Source: Thermatribacter sp964570785 (GTDB lineage Bacteria > Atribacterota > Atribacteria > Atribacterales > Thermatribacteraceae). From it: a DNA stretch of 32,810 bases. Below are positions 1-7,525 of this stretch, one piece after another. A program made the position numbers and the translations under genes. Each line of letters starts with the position of its first letter. Position 1 is the stretch's first letter. The stretch spans positions 1 through 32,810 of the forward strand of contig CAZMZG010000015.1 in assembly GCA_964570785.1 (NCBI GenBank), in the 5' to 3' direction. The notes below the pieces were generated by a model that did not search any database, was not told the origin of the DNA, and saw only the letters and a program-made list of their open reading frames with translations.

Positions 1-623
1 AGCTTCCTCCATACTCCAACCACTTTACCTATAACGCTGTAGCGGTCATCCCAAAAATCAATCTCCCACCACCTCTTTTTTTCAGAGCAGTGCCTGTTGT
101 CTCTTACTTTTCGAATACAAACTTCGTCGTCAATGAAAAAGAGACCCAGATCACCACAAAAAAGCGTTTCTCCCTTTTTGACAATGAGACAATCGTCCTT
201 CAAAAGGTTAAGATTGACCAGACGATTATCAGGAACCCGGAAAGCAAAAAACTCGCCCCTGCCAATTAGAGAACGGGGGAAAGAAAGAAGGGTTTCTACT
301 TCTTCAAAAACCGGTTTCTGGTTAGCGCAATAGACCTCCTTAACCAGAGGTATTTGAACTGCCCCCTCGCTGTTGCTGGAATCAAAGGTGGGTTGACCAG
401 CATGCTCGTCCATAATCAGCTCTATGGCCCGGGGCTTACAGGAGCGACGCCTTAAAACACCTTTTTGCTCGAGCTTTTTAAGGTGATAATGCACGGTGCA
501 GGAGGACTTGAGACCTACTCCTTTGCCAATTTCTCGCACTGTAGGAGGAAAACCATTGCGCTCGAAAAAAGAGCTAATAAAAAGTATAATCTGTTTCTCT
601 TTTTCGGAAAGTCTATCTTTCAT
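1..623 (-). CDS. lexA: LexA-family repressor lacking the self-cleavage dyad (partial at window edge)
   Basis: Open frame read by translating the minus strand from an ATG at 623; 207 codons are visible, so only a few C-terminal residues can be missing (LexA is about 200 aa). Residues 1-70 are a typical LexA winged helix: PPTVREIG, then GLKSS-C-TVHYHL, then KPRAIEL. The C-terminal half aligns without gaps to E. coli LexA from the RVSGMSM region through the IDDEV strand. In that alignment the catalytic Ser is Arg134 and the catalytic Lys is Arg171. The Ala-Gly cleavage site is replaced by VYCANQKP (residues 97-104). Seven Cys are present (42, 62, 99, 145, 156, 169, 179). It should still bind DNA but not self-cleave with RecA. 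It starts 6 nt after the RAM-domain gene with no clear Shine-Dalgarno sequence, suggesting coupling. Confidence 0.9.
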   Translation of the reverse strand, partial: MKDRLSEKEKQIILFISSFFERNGFPPTVREIGKGVGLKSSCTVHYHLKKLEQKGVLRRRSCKPRAIELIMDEHAGQPTFDSSNSEGAVQIPLVKEVYCANQKPVFEEVETLLSFPRSLIGRGEFFAFRVPDNRLVNLNLLKDDCLIVKKGETLFCGDLGLFFIDDEVCIRKVRDNRHCSEKKRWWEIDFWDDRYSVIGKVVGVWRK

Positions 624-629
624 AGGATG

Positions 630-860
630 CTAAATAACCGGGCAGGTAAGCGTTCTTTTCACGCCATTTATCTGCTGCACTTCCCTAAGAATTTTTTCCC
701 CTATTTCCTGATTGTTTTCAGCCTGAACCAAAATCACAAGGTCAAAAGGACCCATTACCCGGTCAACTCGTATCACCCCGGGTACAAGTTGTATCTCTTT
801 TTTAATAGACTGCGCTTTTCCAGTTTGAGCCTGCACAAGTATATAGGCTTCAACCGCCAA
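630..860 (-). CDS. Stand-alone Lrp/AsnC ligand-binding (RAM) domain protein
   Basis: This 76-residue protein consists only of the alpha/beta RAM (AsnC-type effector-binding) domain. The VEAYILVQ strand, the VPGVIRVDRVMGPFDLVILVQ core and the GVKRTLTCPVI end match the family. There is no helix-turn-helix. Such single-domain proteins form oligomers that can bind amino acids and may pair with full-length Lrp proteins. The start is TTG at 860, with AAGGGGG overlapping the sufB stop about 11 nt upstream. It lies 17 nt after sufB and 6 nt before lexA, so it is probably co-transcribed with both. The ligand and partner are unknown. Confidence 0.8.
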   Translation of the reverse strand: MAVEAYILVQAQTGKAQSIKKEIQLVPGVIRVDRVMGPFDLVILVQAENNQEIGEKILREVQQINGVKRTLTCPVI

Positions 861-877
861 AAAGCTATAAACCCCCT

Positions 878-2131
878 TTAAAGCACATCTTGAGAAGTAA
901 CTGCAATAATCTCATCAATATACTTTTTCAAAGCAGGAGGAATACCCGGAATGTCAACTCCCAAGAAACCCCGGGTAATCAAAGACAGAGCTTCTTCTTT
1001 TCTCAAGCCTCGAGCCCGTAAGTAATTAACTACTTCTTCTTCAATGGGACCTACAGCTGCCTCATGAGAAAGCCTACTCCTGGGAGCACCATGCACTTCA
1101 AGTTCAGGAACGGAAACTATGCTGGCCTCCTTGGAAAAGAGTATTCCCTTACACTCAAGATGAGCCTGAGCCTCATCGTGATGGGAAACAAGCCTGCCTC
1201 TTGCAAACACCTGAGCACGATCCTGAGCACACACTCTGGATATCGAATCTCCACTGCAACCTCGATTTTTTAAAACCAAAGTAGAGCCAACATCGATATA
1301 GGAATCACCTTTGGCAAAAATTATGCTCCTGAACACGGCACTCGAGTTTTCACCCTCAAGCAGAGCCCTGGGAAAGGTTTGCAGGGAGAGGAGGGGTTTC
1401 AGTAAAACATAAGTATTTCCAAAAAAAGCGTTCTCGCCCAACCTGACCACAGTTCGGGGACGAACATGGAAGTTCTCCCCCCAATTGTGAATCATGGTAA
1501 AAGTCAAGCGGGCGTTGTCTCCTATAAAAAACTCACTCACTCCGATATGCAAACCAGCCTGCTCATTGTGCACCGCGGCACATCCAGTTATCAAGTTTGC
1601 TTCAGAGCCTTCCTCCATAACAACCAGATTATGAACGCTTTGCACAGCCTGGTTTTCAGAAATCAAAAGGCAGGTTTGCAAGGGAATTTCAACTTTTTGA
1701 TGCGCAAAAACCCTTATAAAATATCCTTCGGTACGGCACAGCTCTGAAAAAGCAGTGTACTTGTCAGCATCAACCGGCACCAAACTGAAATAATATTCCC
1801 AGAGTTCCGGATATTTTTCCAGAGCTCTGGAAATACTCATTATTTCGAGCTTGCCCTCGAAAGCACGCTGAATACGTTCATAGACAGCAGAACGATCCAC
1901 CTGCAAGTATACACCTGCTGATGTATTCTCCTCTAAATCAACGCCTGCGTAAAGCGCAGCCTCTTTAAGCTGCCTGTTAAGTTCCCTGGGGTCTCCCACA
2001 GCCTCTTTTTCGGCACACACCGTAAAGCGAGAAAGGTCGATATCTGGTCCCAGAGAGGCTTCTTTGTTTAATGCCTCCCGAGCTCTCCTCTGCAAATCCT
2101 CTTTAATATTAATACCCTGATTGGCCTTCAA
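878..2131 (-). CDS. sufB: SufB/SufD-family Fe-S scaffold protein (SmsB-like)
   Basis: A 417-aa SufBD-family protein, the scaffold partner of the SufC ATPase in iron-sulfur cluster assembly. The C-terminal half shows the right-handed beta-helix signature, including HLECKGILF, then LSHEAAVG and VNYLRARG. The conserved His of the SHEA motif is present, but the Cys equivalent to E. coli SufB Cys405 is not evident (the strand reads ELEVHGAP). This is closer to short archaeal/anaerobic SufB proteins than to the E. coli SufB/SufD pair. The start is TTG at 2131, overlapping the sufC stop as TTGA, with TTGAGGTG 6 nt upstream. No SufS, SufU, SufE or second SufBD gene is nearby. Confidence 0.88.
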   Translation of the reverse strand: MKANQGINIKEDLQRRAREALNKEASLGPDIDLSRFTVCAEKEAVGDPRELNRQLKEAALYAGVDLEENTSAGVYLQVDRSAVYERIQRAFEGKLEIMSISRALEKYPELWEYYFSLVPVDADKYTAFSELCRTEGYFIRVFAHQKVEIPLQTCLLISENQAVQSVHNLVVMEEGSEANLITGCAAVHNEQAGLHIGVSEFFIGDNARLTFTMIHNWGENFHVRPRTVVRLGENAFFGNTYVLLKPLLSLQTFPRALLEGENSSAVFRSIIFAKGDSYIDVGSTLVLKNRGCSGDSISRVCAQDRAQVFARGRLVSHHDEAQAHLECKGILFSKEASIVSVPELEVHGAPRSRLSHEAAVGPIEEEVVNYLRARGLRKEEALSLITRGFLGVDIPGIPPALKKYIDEIIAVTSQDVL

Positions 2132-2859
2132 GTCTCACACCTCAAGCAGTTTTGATATCCACTTTTTTTAATATCCTCGAGAAGGTCTCGAGGGTTACCC
2201 CGGCAAACTATGGTTCCCCCAATGAGAACATGACCCAGGTCAGCATTAACGTAGTCGAGAATGTGTCCAGTATGAGTGATGATGAGGCCAGAACGTCTTT
2301 TGTTGCGGACCTGATTTCTTTCAAAAAGCTCGTTTAGAGTCCTACCCACCAGGGCGATATTGTCAAGGTCCACTCCGGATTCAGGTTCATCGATCATGGC
2401 AAACAGAGGTCGCTGCAGGAGGAGCTGAAAAAGCTCTGCCCTTTTGGCTTCCCCACCGGAGAAACCTGCTCCCAGATCACGTTCCAGCAAATACTTGCAG
2501 TTGAGCTTTTCTGCCACTTCATCGAGTGAAACCTCCCGAAAATGTCTTTCCAGAATAATCTCTCCCAAAGTCTTCAGCTTGACTCCCTGGACCACTGGCA
2601 TTCTCTGAAAGGCAATACCTATACCCAGCTGAGCCCTCTCTTCAAGGGGAAGATGAGTAATGTCTCTTCCCTGAAAAAGAATGTTTCCTCCCACAATGTT
2701 GATACCTGGCATTCCCATAATGCTCAACAAAAGAGTGGTCTTGCCCACTCCATTGGGACCCAGCAAAACGTGAACTTCACCTTCACCTATCTCCAGATTA
2801 ATATCGCGGAGGACAACTCTTGAATCTACCGCAACCTGCAAGTCTTCTATTTTAAGCAT
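2128..2859 (-). CDS. sufC: SufC Fe-S assembly ATPase
   Basis: ABC-type ATPase that energises Fe-S cluster assembly on the SufB scaffold. Visible motifs are Walker A (GPNGVGKTTLLL), the ABC signature FSGGEAKRAEL and Walker B with FAMIDEPESGVD; the ESGVD variant is typical of SufC. ATG at 2859 was chosen because GAGGGG lies 7 nt upstream and the protein then starts MLKIEDLQV, as SufC proteins do; an in-frame codon nine residues upstream has no such support. Its stop overlaps the sufB start, so the two are translationally coupled. An extended -10 (TGGTATAAT) lies just upstream, inside the end of the decarboxylase gene. Confidence 0.93.
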   Translation of the reverse strand: MLKIEDLQVAVDSRVVLRDINLEIGEGEVHVLLGPNGVGKTTLLLSIMGMPGINIVGGNILFQGRDITHLPLEERAQLGIGIAFQRMPVVQGVKLKTLGEIILERHFREVSLDEVAEKLNCKYLLERDLGAGFSGGEAKRAELFQLLLQRPLFAMIDEPESGVDLDNIALVGRTLNELFERNQVRNKRRSGLIITHTGHILDYVNADLGHVLIGGTIVCRGNPRDLLEDIKKSGYQNCLRCET

Positions 2860-2896
2860 CCGGTTACCCCTCAAGAACACTAACACTTATTCATAT

Positions 2897-2907
2897 CATT
2901 ATACCAC
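2897..2907 (-). promoter_or_regulatory. Candidate extended -10 promoter for sufCB-lrp-lexA
   Basis: On the minus strand TGGTATAAT (TG-N-TATAAT, hexamer at 2898-2903) sits about 40 nt upstream of the sufC ATG, at the 3' end of the preceding decarboxylase gene. No good -35 hexamer is seen 17 nt upstream, consistent with an extended -10 promoter. It would let the suf-lrp-lexA group be transcribed independently of the decarboxylase. Confidence 0.5.
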
Positions 2908-4052
2908 TATACCATCACTACCGTCGGCTTCTCAAAACCGTTGAAGTTGGTAGCTGAAGCAATGGAATAAGCACCAATATTAGGCACCACGATCAGGTCA
3001 TCAAGTTCAAGCTCTGGCAGTAAAACATCTTTGGCTATCACATCCAGCGAATCGCAGGTCGGACCAGCCAGAACCGCTTTCTTGAACTCGCCTCCCTCTT
3101 TGAGGGCTACAAACTCCGGAGAAGCCTTATCAAAAGGAATGGCAGAGAGGGTTCCATATATTCCTTCATCAAGATAATACCAGATTTTACCTCTGCGCAG
3201 AGCCTTACCGATTACCTTGGTCACCAGAAAACAGGCGCTTCCCACAATACACCTTCCTGGCTCAGCGATAACCCGGTATCCTCCCTGGAGGAAACTTTCA
3301 ATATGGGGATATATTTTGCTGGAAAGGCTCTCCAAACTCTTCTCTTCCCCTTCCTCCTGATATATCTTTAGAGGGAAACCACCCCCAATATCTACGATGG
3401 AAAGTTCTATTCCTTCACAGCGAGCCTCGCTAAAAATTTTTCTCACAGCCTGCAGAGACACTAAGTAACTTTCTACTCGATAGCAGGGAGAACCAGCGTG
3501 AAAACTGATTCCTACGGGTTGCAGACCCATTTCTCTGGTCTTCAAAAGTAAAAACAGAGCTTCATCTGGATCCACCCCAAATTTATAAGAAAGGTTGGCC
3601 CCACTTCCATTGGAAGGAGAGGTAATGCGCAAAAGAAGTTCCGCTTCTGGATGCACCTTCGCTATCTTATAAAGCTCGTTCAGGTTATCATAGGTCATCA
3701 ACCTTAACCCTATTTCTCGGGCAAGGGCCAGGCCTTTTTTGCGCTTTATAGTGTTGGCAAATATCATCCGGTCCGGCTCTATTCCCAGCTCATGAACAAG
3801 TTGTACTTCCTGCTTTGAAGCCACATCAAAGCTGCTTCCCAAAGCACTTAGGGTCCGTATTATTTCCGGATGAGAATTGGCCTTAACAGCGTAAAAAGGT
3901 TCCACTCCGGGCAAAAACCTGGTAAAGGCCAGAAAATTTTCAACCAGTCGCTCTTTTAAAATGACAAAAAGAGGTGTATCATAAGCTTTAACTAATTCAA
4001 CTATTCTTTCTTTTTCCAAGGGAAGTTTTTTAGAAATCACCAGGCCCTTCAA
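2907..4052 (-). CDS. Ornithine/lysine decarboxylase-family PLP enzyme (fold type III)
   Basis: Group IV decarboxylase that would make putrescine and/or cadaverine from ornithine or lysine. From TTG at 4052 the protein is 381 aa, the usual length. PFYAVKAN near residue 57 carries the PLP lysine; HAGSPC, DIGGGFP, IAEPGR and the active-site loop GPTCDSLD follow in the expected order. GPTCD is characteristic of ornithine/lysine decarboxylases rather than diaminopimelate or arginine enzymes. The frame is open a further 48 codons upstream, but that stretch holds a promoter, and AGAGG precedes the TTG by about 10 nt. It lies 47 nt upstream of sufC and diverges from icd. Substrate preference between ornithine and lysine cannot be read here. 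Confidence 0.85.
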   Translation of the reverse strand: MKGLVISKKLPLEKERIVELVKAYDTPLFVILKERLVENFLAFTRFLPGVEPFYAVKANSHPEIIRTLSALGSSFDVASKQEVQLVHELGIEPDRMIFANTIKRKKGLALAREIGLRLMTYDNLNELYKIAKVHPEAELLLRITSPSNGSGANLSYKFGVDPDEALFLLLKTREMGLQPVGISFHAGSPCYRVESYLVSLQAVRKIFSEARCEGIELSIVDIGGGFPLKIYQEEGEEKSLESLSSKIYPHIESFLQGGYRVIAEPGRCIVGSACFLVTKVIGKALRRGKIWYYLDEGIYGTLSAIPFDKASPEFVALKEGGEFKKAVLAGPTCDSLDVIAKDVLLPELELDDLIVVPNIGAYSIASATNFNGFEKPTVVMV

Positions 4053-4088
4053 TTTAGCATCGCCTCTTTTTCCAAAATGCCAGAGCAA

Positions 4089-4117
4089 AGTATATATTTT
4101 ACAACTTTTTTTTGCAA
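4089..4117 (-). promoter_or_regulatory. Sigma-70-type promoter for the decarboxylase
   Basis: On the minus strand TTGCAA (4112-4117), a 17-nt spacer and TATACT (4089-4094). The predicted transcription start is about 30 nt upstream of the TTG at 4052. This argues against the longer reading frame beginning at 4196. Confidence 0.65.
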
Positions 4118-4201
4118 TGATTATTTGCTGCTCTCCCAAATTTTTATAAGATTTATTTAGAGCTCCAACATTCCCGAAAAAACACTGCCAAATCACCGCA
4201 G

Positions 4202-4230
4202 TTGCAAAAAAGCGGCCTTTAAATTATCAT
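4202..4230 (+). promoter_or_regulatory. Sigma-70-type promoter for icd
   Basis: TTGCAA (4202-4207), a 17-nt spacer and TATCAT (4225-4230). It is divergent from the decarboxylase promoter, with the two -35 elements about 85 nt apart. The icd ATG at 4266 is preceded by AGGAGA (4253-4258). Confidence 0.6.
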
Positions 4231-4265
4231 TCTCCAAAATACCACCCAAGAAAGGAGAAAAACTC

Positions 4266-5357
4266 ATGGCATATCGGGTAACTCTGATTCCAGGTGATGG
4301 CACGGGACCAGAGATTACTGGAACTACCAAAGCGGTGATTGAAGCCACTGGAGTGGAAATAGAATGGGACGTTCAGGAAGCAGGCGCAGATGTACTTGAA
4401 AAGTATGGAACTCCCCTTCCTGAACAGGTCATCGAGTCCATCCGTAAAAACAAAGTGGCCCTTAAAGGACCCATTACCACCCCGGTGGGTACGGGCTTCA
4501 GAAGCGTTAACGTGGCCCTACGCAAAGTTTTAGATCTCTATGCCTGTGTTCGCCCCTGCAAAACTTATCCTGGCGTAAGGTCTCGATATACTGATATTGA
4601 CCTTGTGGTAGTGCGCGAAAATACTGAGGATCTCTATGCGGGGATAGAATTTGAAAAGGGGAAACCTGAAACTCAGGAGATTATAAAGACTATCAAAGAT
4701 CTGGGAGCAGGCGAAATTCGTGAAGACTCGGGAATAAGCATTAAAGCTATTTCCGTGTTTGCTTCAGAAAGAATAGTCCGCTTTGCCTTTGAATACGCCC
4801 GCAAATACAGGCGCCGCAAGGTAACGGCAGTGCACAAGGCCAATATCATGAAGTATTCCGACGGCCTTTTTCTGGAAGTAGCCCGAAGCGTAGCCAGAGA
4901 TTATCCGGACATCGAGTTTGAAGACCGCATCATTGACAATATGTGCATGCAACTGGTGCAGAAACCAGAGCTATACGACGTCCTGGTACTTCCCAATCTT
5001 TATGGAGACATCATCTCAGACCTTGGTGCCGGATTGGTCGGTGGGCTCGGAGTAGCTCCTGGAGCCAACATTGGAAAAGACTATGCAGTTTTCGAGCCAA
5101 CCCATGGGAGCGCTCCCAAGTATAAGGGTCTTTACAAAGTTAACCCTATTGCTATGATACTTTCTGGAGTGATGATGCTTCGCCACCTGGGAGAAGAGGA
5201 AAAGGCTGATCGACTGGAAAAAGCAGTAGCCGAAGTTATCAAAGAAGGCAAGAAAGTGACCTACGATATGAAGGCAACTCCCGATGATCCCACTGCCTGC
5301 AAAACCTATGAAGTGGGCGAAGCCATCATAAAAAAGCTAAAGCGCCAAAGCCTTTAA
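4266..5357 (+). CDS. icd: Isocitrate dehydrogenase, probably NADP-dependent, compact form
   Basis: Oxidises isocitrate to 2-oxoglutarate and CO2. The 363-aa protein belongs to the isocitrate/isopropylmalate dehydrogenase family. Substrate loop GFRSVNVALRK carries the Ser and Asn that bind isocitrate, which separates it from isopropylmalate and homoisocitrate enzymes. KANIMK supplies the catalytic Lys and YGDIISDL the metal-binding Asp residues. The cofactor loop reads HGSAPKYKG; the Lys-Tyr pair matches NADP-specific enzymes such as E. coli Icd, whereas NAD enzymes usually have acidic residues there. It is about 50 residues shorter than E. coli Icd. First gene of a plus-strand group, with its own promoter and a good Shine-Dalgarno sequence. 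Confidence 0.9.
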   Translation: MAYRVTLIPGDGTGPEITGTTKAVIEATGVEIEWDVQEAGADVLEKYGTPLPEQVIESIRKNKVALKGPITTPVGTGFRSVNVALRKVLDLYACVRPCKTYPGVRSRYTDIDLVVVRENTEDLYAGIEFEKGKPETQEIIKTIKDLGAGEIREDSGISIKAISVFASERIVRFAFEYARKYRRRKVTAVHKANIMKYSDGLFLEVARSVARDYPDIEFEDRIIDNMCMQLVQKPELYDVLVLPNLYGDIISDLGAGLVGGLGVAPGANIGKDYAVFEPTHGSAPKYKGLYKVNPIAMILSGVMMLRHLGEEEKADRLEKAVAEVIKEGKKVTYDMKATPDDPTACKTYEVGEAIIKKLKRQSL

Positions 5358-5371
5358 GGGAGATGGTTTAA

Positions 5372-6814
5372 TTGAAAATATTGCTGGTAAATCCTCCTTC
5401 TCCGGGAATATATAACTTTATTGGCCTGAAGCTGCCTCCTCTGGGTCTTGCCTATCTCGCCGCTGTTTGCAGAGAAAGAGGTCATCAAGTAGAAATAGTT
5501 GACCTTCAGGTCGAAACCAAGTCGAAGCTGTACCAGGCTTTCTCTCGCTGTGACCTGGTGGGTATTACTTCGGAAACCAACAAGGTACATCGAGCCCTGG
5601 AGATAGCAAAAGAAGCCAAAGAAAAATTTGGCCTACCCGTGCTCATGGGAGGATATCACGCCACCTTTTTAGACGAAGAAGTGTTGCGTTCGGGATGGGT
5701 AGACTGGGTCATCCGGGGAGAAGGGGAAATTCCAATGGTTAAACTCCTTGAAGCTCTCGAAAAGAAGGATAACCCGGTTGAGGTGCCTAACCTCTCTTTC
5801 CTTCAAGAAGAAAAACTTATCCGCACTCCCAAAATGGCACCTCCTGAAAACCTCGATGAGCTGCCTCTTCCAGCTCGAGACCTTTTGCCCCTCCCCAAAT
5901 ACTGGATGACCCAGGTAGAAGGAGAACCAGCAGTGAATGTTTTGACCAGCCGGGGGTGCCCCTTTGGCTGCTCGTTTTGTGCTTCCTCTCAGTTTTCAGG
6001 CAGGAAGTGGCGCAGTCGGTCTCCAGAAAACATCTTTAAAGAAATAGAAAAAATATACTTTGACTTGGGCTATCGAGGTATTGCTTTTGTTGACGATAAC
6101 TTTACCCTTTCCCCAAACCGAGTGGAAAGACTGTGTTCAAAAATAGAGCAAAACCGTCTGAAATTAAAGTGGTGGTGCTTTTCAAGGGCAGACGCCATTG
6201 TCCAGAATGAGTCTCTGGTAGAAAAAATGGCCAGGGCTGGTCTGCGTATGGTCTATCTGGGAGTGGAAAGTGTCGAAAAAAGCATCCTCGACGATTATAA
6301 AAAGAAATTGTCTGCGGAAATAGCCAAAAAAGCAGTAGACATCCTCCGCAAATACAACGTTAAAAGCTGGGCATCCTTCATCCTGGGAAGCATCAGGGAT
6401 ACCCGGGAAACCATTTTGCGCACTATCGAATTTGCTAAAAGCCTTGCTCCGGATTTGGTGCAATTTTCAATCCTTACCCCTTTCCCAGGAACCGAGATCT
6501 ACGAAAAATTCCTCAAGGAGGGGCGAATCGTAAAACCCAACTGGAGATTCTTTGACGGCGCACATCCGGTCCTCAAAGGTGACTTTCTGGACACCGAAGA
6601 AGTAAAGAAGTTGCTCTGGAAAGCCTATTTCGAGTTTTACCGAGAATGGCGCTACCTGCCTCAGGCTTTTTCTATGCTCAAAAAAATCATGTCAACCAGC
6701 ATACCCCCTCTGGCCAAAATGAAAGAAACCCACTACTGGAAGGAGAGATTGCAACGTGTATATTCTTCGCTTCATACACCCAGAACGGAAAATTCCCCAA
6801 TGGGGACGTCTTGA
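5372..6814 (+). CDS. B12-binding-domain radical SAM protein
   Basis: 480-aa radical SAM enzyme of unknown substrate. Residues 1-130 resemble a cobalamin-binding Rossmann domain (MKILLVNPPSP start; VLMGGYHAT; VIRGEGE). The radical SAM cluster motif is CPFGCSFC with Cys196, Cys200 and Cys203, followed by FVDDNFT and the GVES strand. The architecture matches class B methylases and BchE/HpnR-like enzymes, which modify lipids, cofactors or natural products. The start is TTG at 5372, with GGGAGATGG upstream, 14 nt after icd. Its last 59 nt overlap the next gene in another frame. The assignment to a family is firm; the reaction cannot be predicted. Confidence 0.88.
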   Translation: MKILLVNPPSPGIYNFIGLKLPPLGLAYLAAVCRERGHQVEIVDLQVETKSKLYQAFSRCDLVGITSETNKVHRALEIAKEAKEKFGLPVLMGGYHATFLDEEVLRSGWVDWVIRGEGEIPMVKLLEALEKKDNPVEVPNLSFLQEEKLIRTPKMAPPENLDELPLPARDLLPLPKYWMTQVEGEPAVNVLTSRGCPFGCSFCASSQFSGRKWRSRSPENIFKEIEKIYFDLGYRGIAFVDDNFTLSPNRVERLCSKIEQNRLKLKWWCFSRADAIVQNESLVEKMARAGLRMVYLGVESVEKSILDDYKKKLSAEIAKKAVDILRKYNVKSWASFILGSIRDTRETILRTIEFAKSLAPDLVQFSILTPFPGTEIYEKFLKEGRIVKPNWRFFDGAHPVLKGDFLDTEEVKKLLWKAYFEFYREWRYLPQAFSMLKKIMSTSIPPLAKMKETHYWKERLQRVYSSLHTPRTENSPMGTS

Positions 6815-7523
6815 GGGAAAAGAAACTATTGTTTCTATCGCTTCCCCTTTTCATCCGGAAGAAGAAAAAAACAGCTTGACCTTTAAACTGAATGAGGTCA
6901 AAATCCTGGCTCCGGTTAAACCGAGCAAAATTGTGGCAGTAGGCCTGAACTATGCAGACCACATTGCTGAGATGGGCAACACCCCACCACCAAATCCCAT
7001 CATTTTTATGAAACCTCAAACAGCGGTAATCGGTCCGGGAGAAGCTATAATACTCCCCTCTTCCTCACAGAGAGTTGACTACGAAGCAGAATTGGCTGTG
7101 GTTATAGGCAAAAAATGCAGGTCAGTAACCCCTCAACAAGCCCCTTCCTTCATCCTTGGCTACACTTGCTTCAATGACGTTACAGCGCGGGACCTTCAGA
7201 AAAAAGACGGGCAGTGGACTCGTGCTAAGAGCTTTGACACTTTCGCTCCACTTGGCCCCTGGATAAACACCAGTCTCGACCCTTCCTCACGCCGCATAGA
7301 GTGCCGCCTCAACGGGGAAATAAAACAGTCTTCCTCAACCTCCAACCTGCTTTTTTCGGTTTTCGAGCTGGTCTCTTTCATATCTGAGATAATGACTCTC
7401 CTTCCAGGAGATGTCATAGCTACTGGAACTCCTCAGGGTGTGGGACCTATGCAAAACGGCGACTTGGTAGAAGTTTACATCGAAGGTATAGGCACTTTAT
7501 CCAATCCTGTAAAAGCCGGTTAA
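6756..7523 (+). CDS. Fumarylacetoacetate hydrolase (FAH) family protein
   Basis: 255-aa member of the FAH / 2-keto-4-pentenoate hydratase superfamily, which hydrolyses or decarboxylates acylpyruvate-like compounds using a divalent metal. Diagnostic segments are GLNYADHIAEMG, FMKP, DYEAELAVVIG (metal-binding Glu residues), GYTCFNDVTARDLQ, the SFDTFAPLGPW loop and GDVIATGTPQGVG. The GTG start at 6756 has AGGAGAGA 7 nt upstream and lies inside the end of the radical SAM gene. Two nucleotides separate its stop from the permease gene, so it is probably in the same operon. The exact substrate is not predictable. Confidence 0.9.
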   Translation: MYILRFIHPERKIPQWGRLEGKETIVSIASPFHPEEEKNSLTFKLNEVKILAPVKPSKIVAVGLNYADHIAEMGNTPPPNPIIFMKPQTAVIGPGEAIILPSSSQRVDYEAELAVVIGKKCRSVTPQQAPSFILGYTCFNDVTARDLQKKDGQWTRAKSFDTFAPLGPWINTSLDPSSRRIECRLNGEIKQSSSTSNLLFSVFELVSFISEIMTLLPGDVIATGTPQGVGPMQNGDLVEVYIEGIGTLSNPVKAG

Positions 7524-7525
7524 CC

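Noticed and set aside
465..881. 138-codon plus-strand frame
   Set aside because: It lies antisense to lexA and the RAM-domain gene, both of which have clear family motifs; its product is low-complexity with no domain.
1452..1480. GAAC...GTTC inverted repeat as a LexA box
   Set aside because: The spacer is 6 rather than 4 nt and it lies inside sufB coding sequence; no standard box was found upstream of sufC or lexA.
4053..4196. 48-codon N-terminal extension of the decarboxylase
   Set aside because: It contains a TTGCAA-N17-TATACT promoter and is very unlike a family N terminus.
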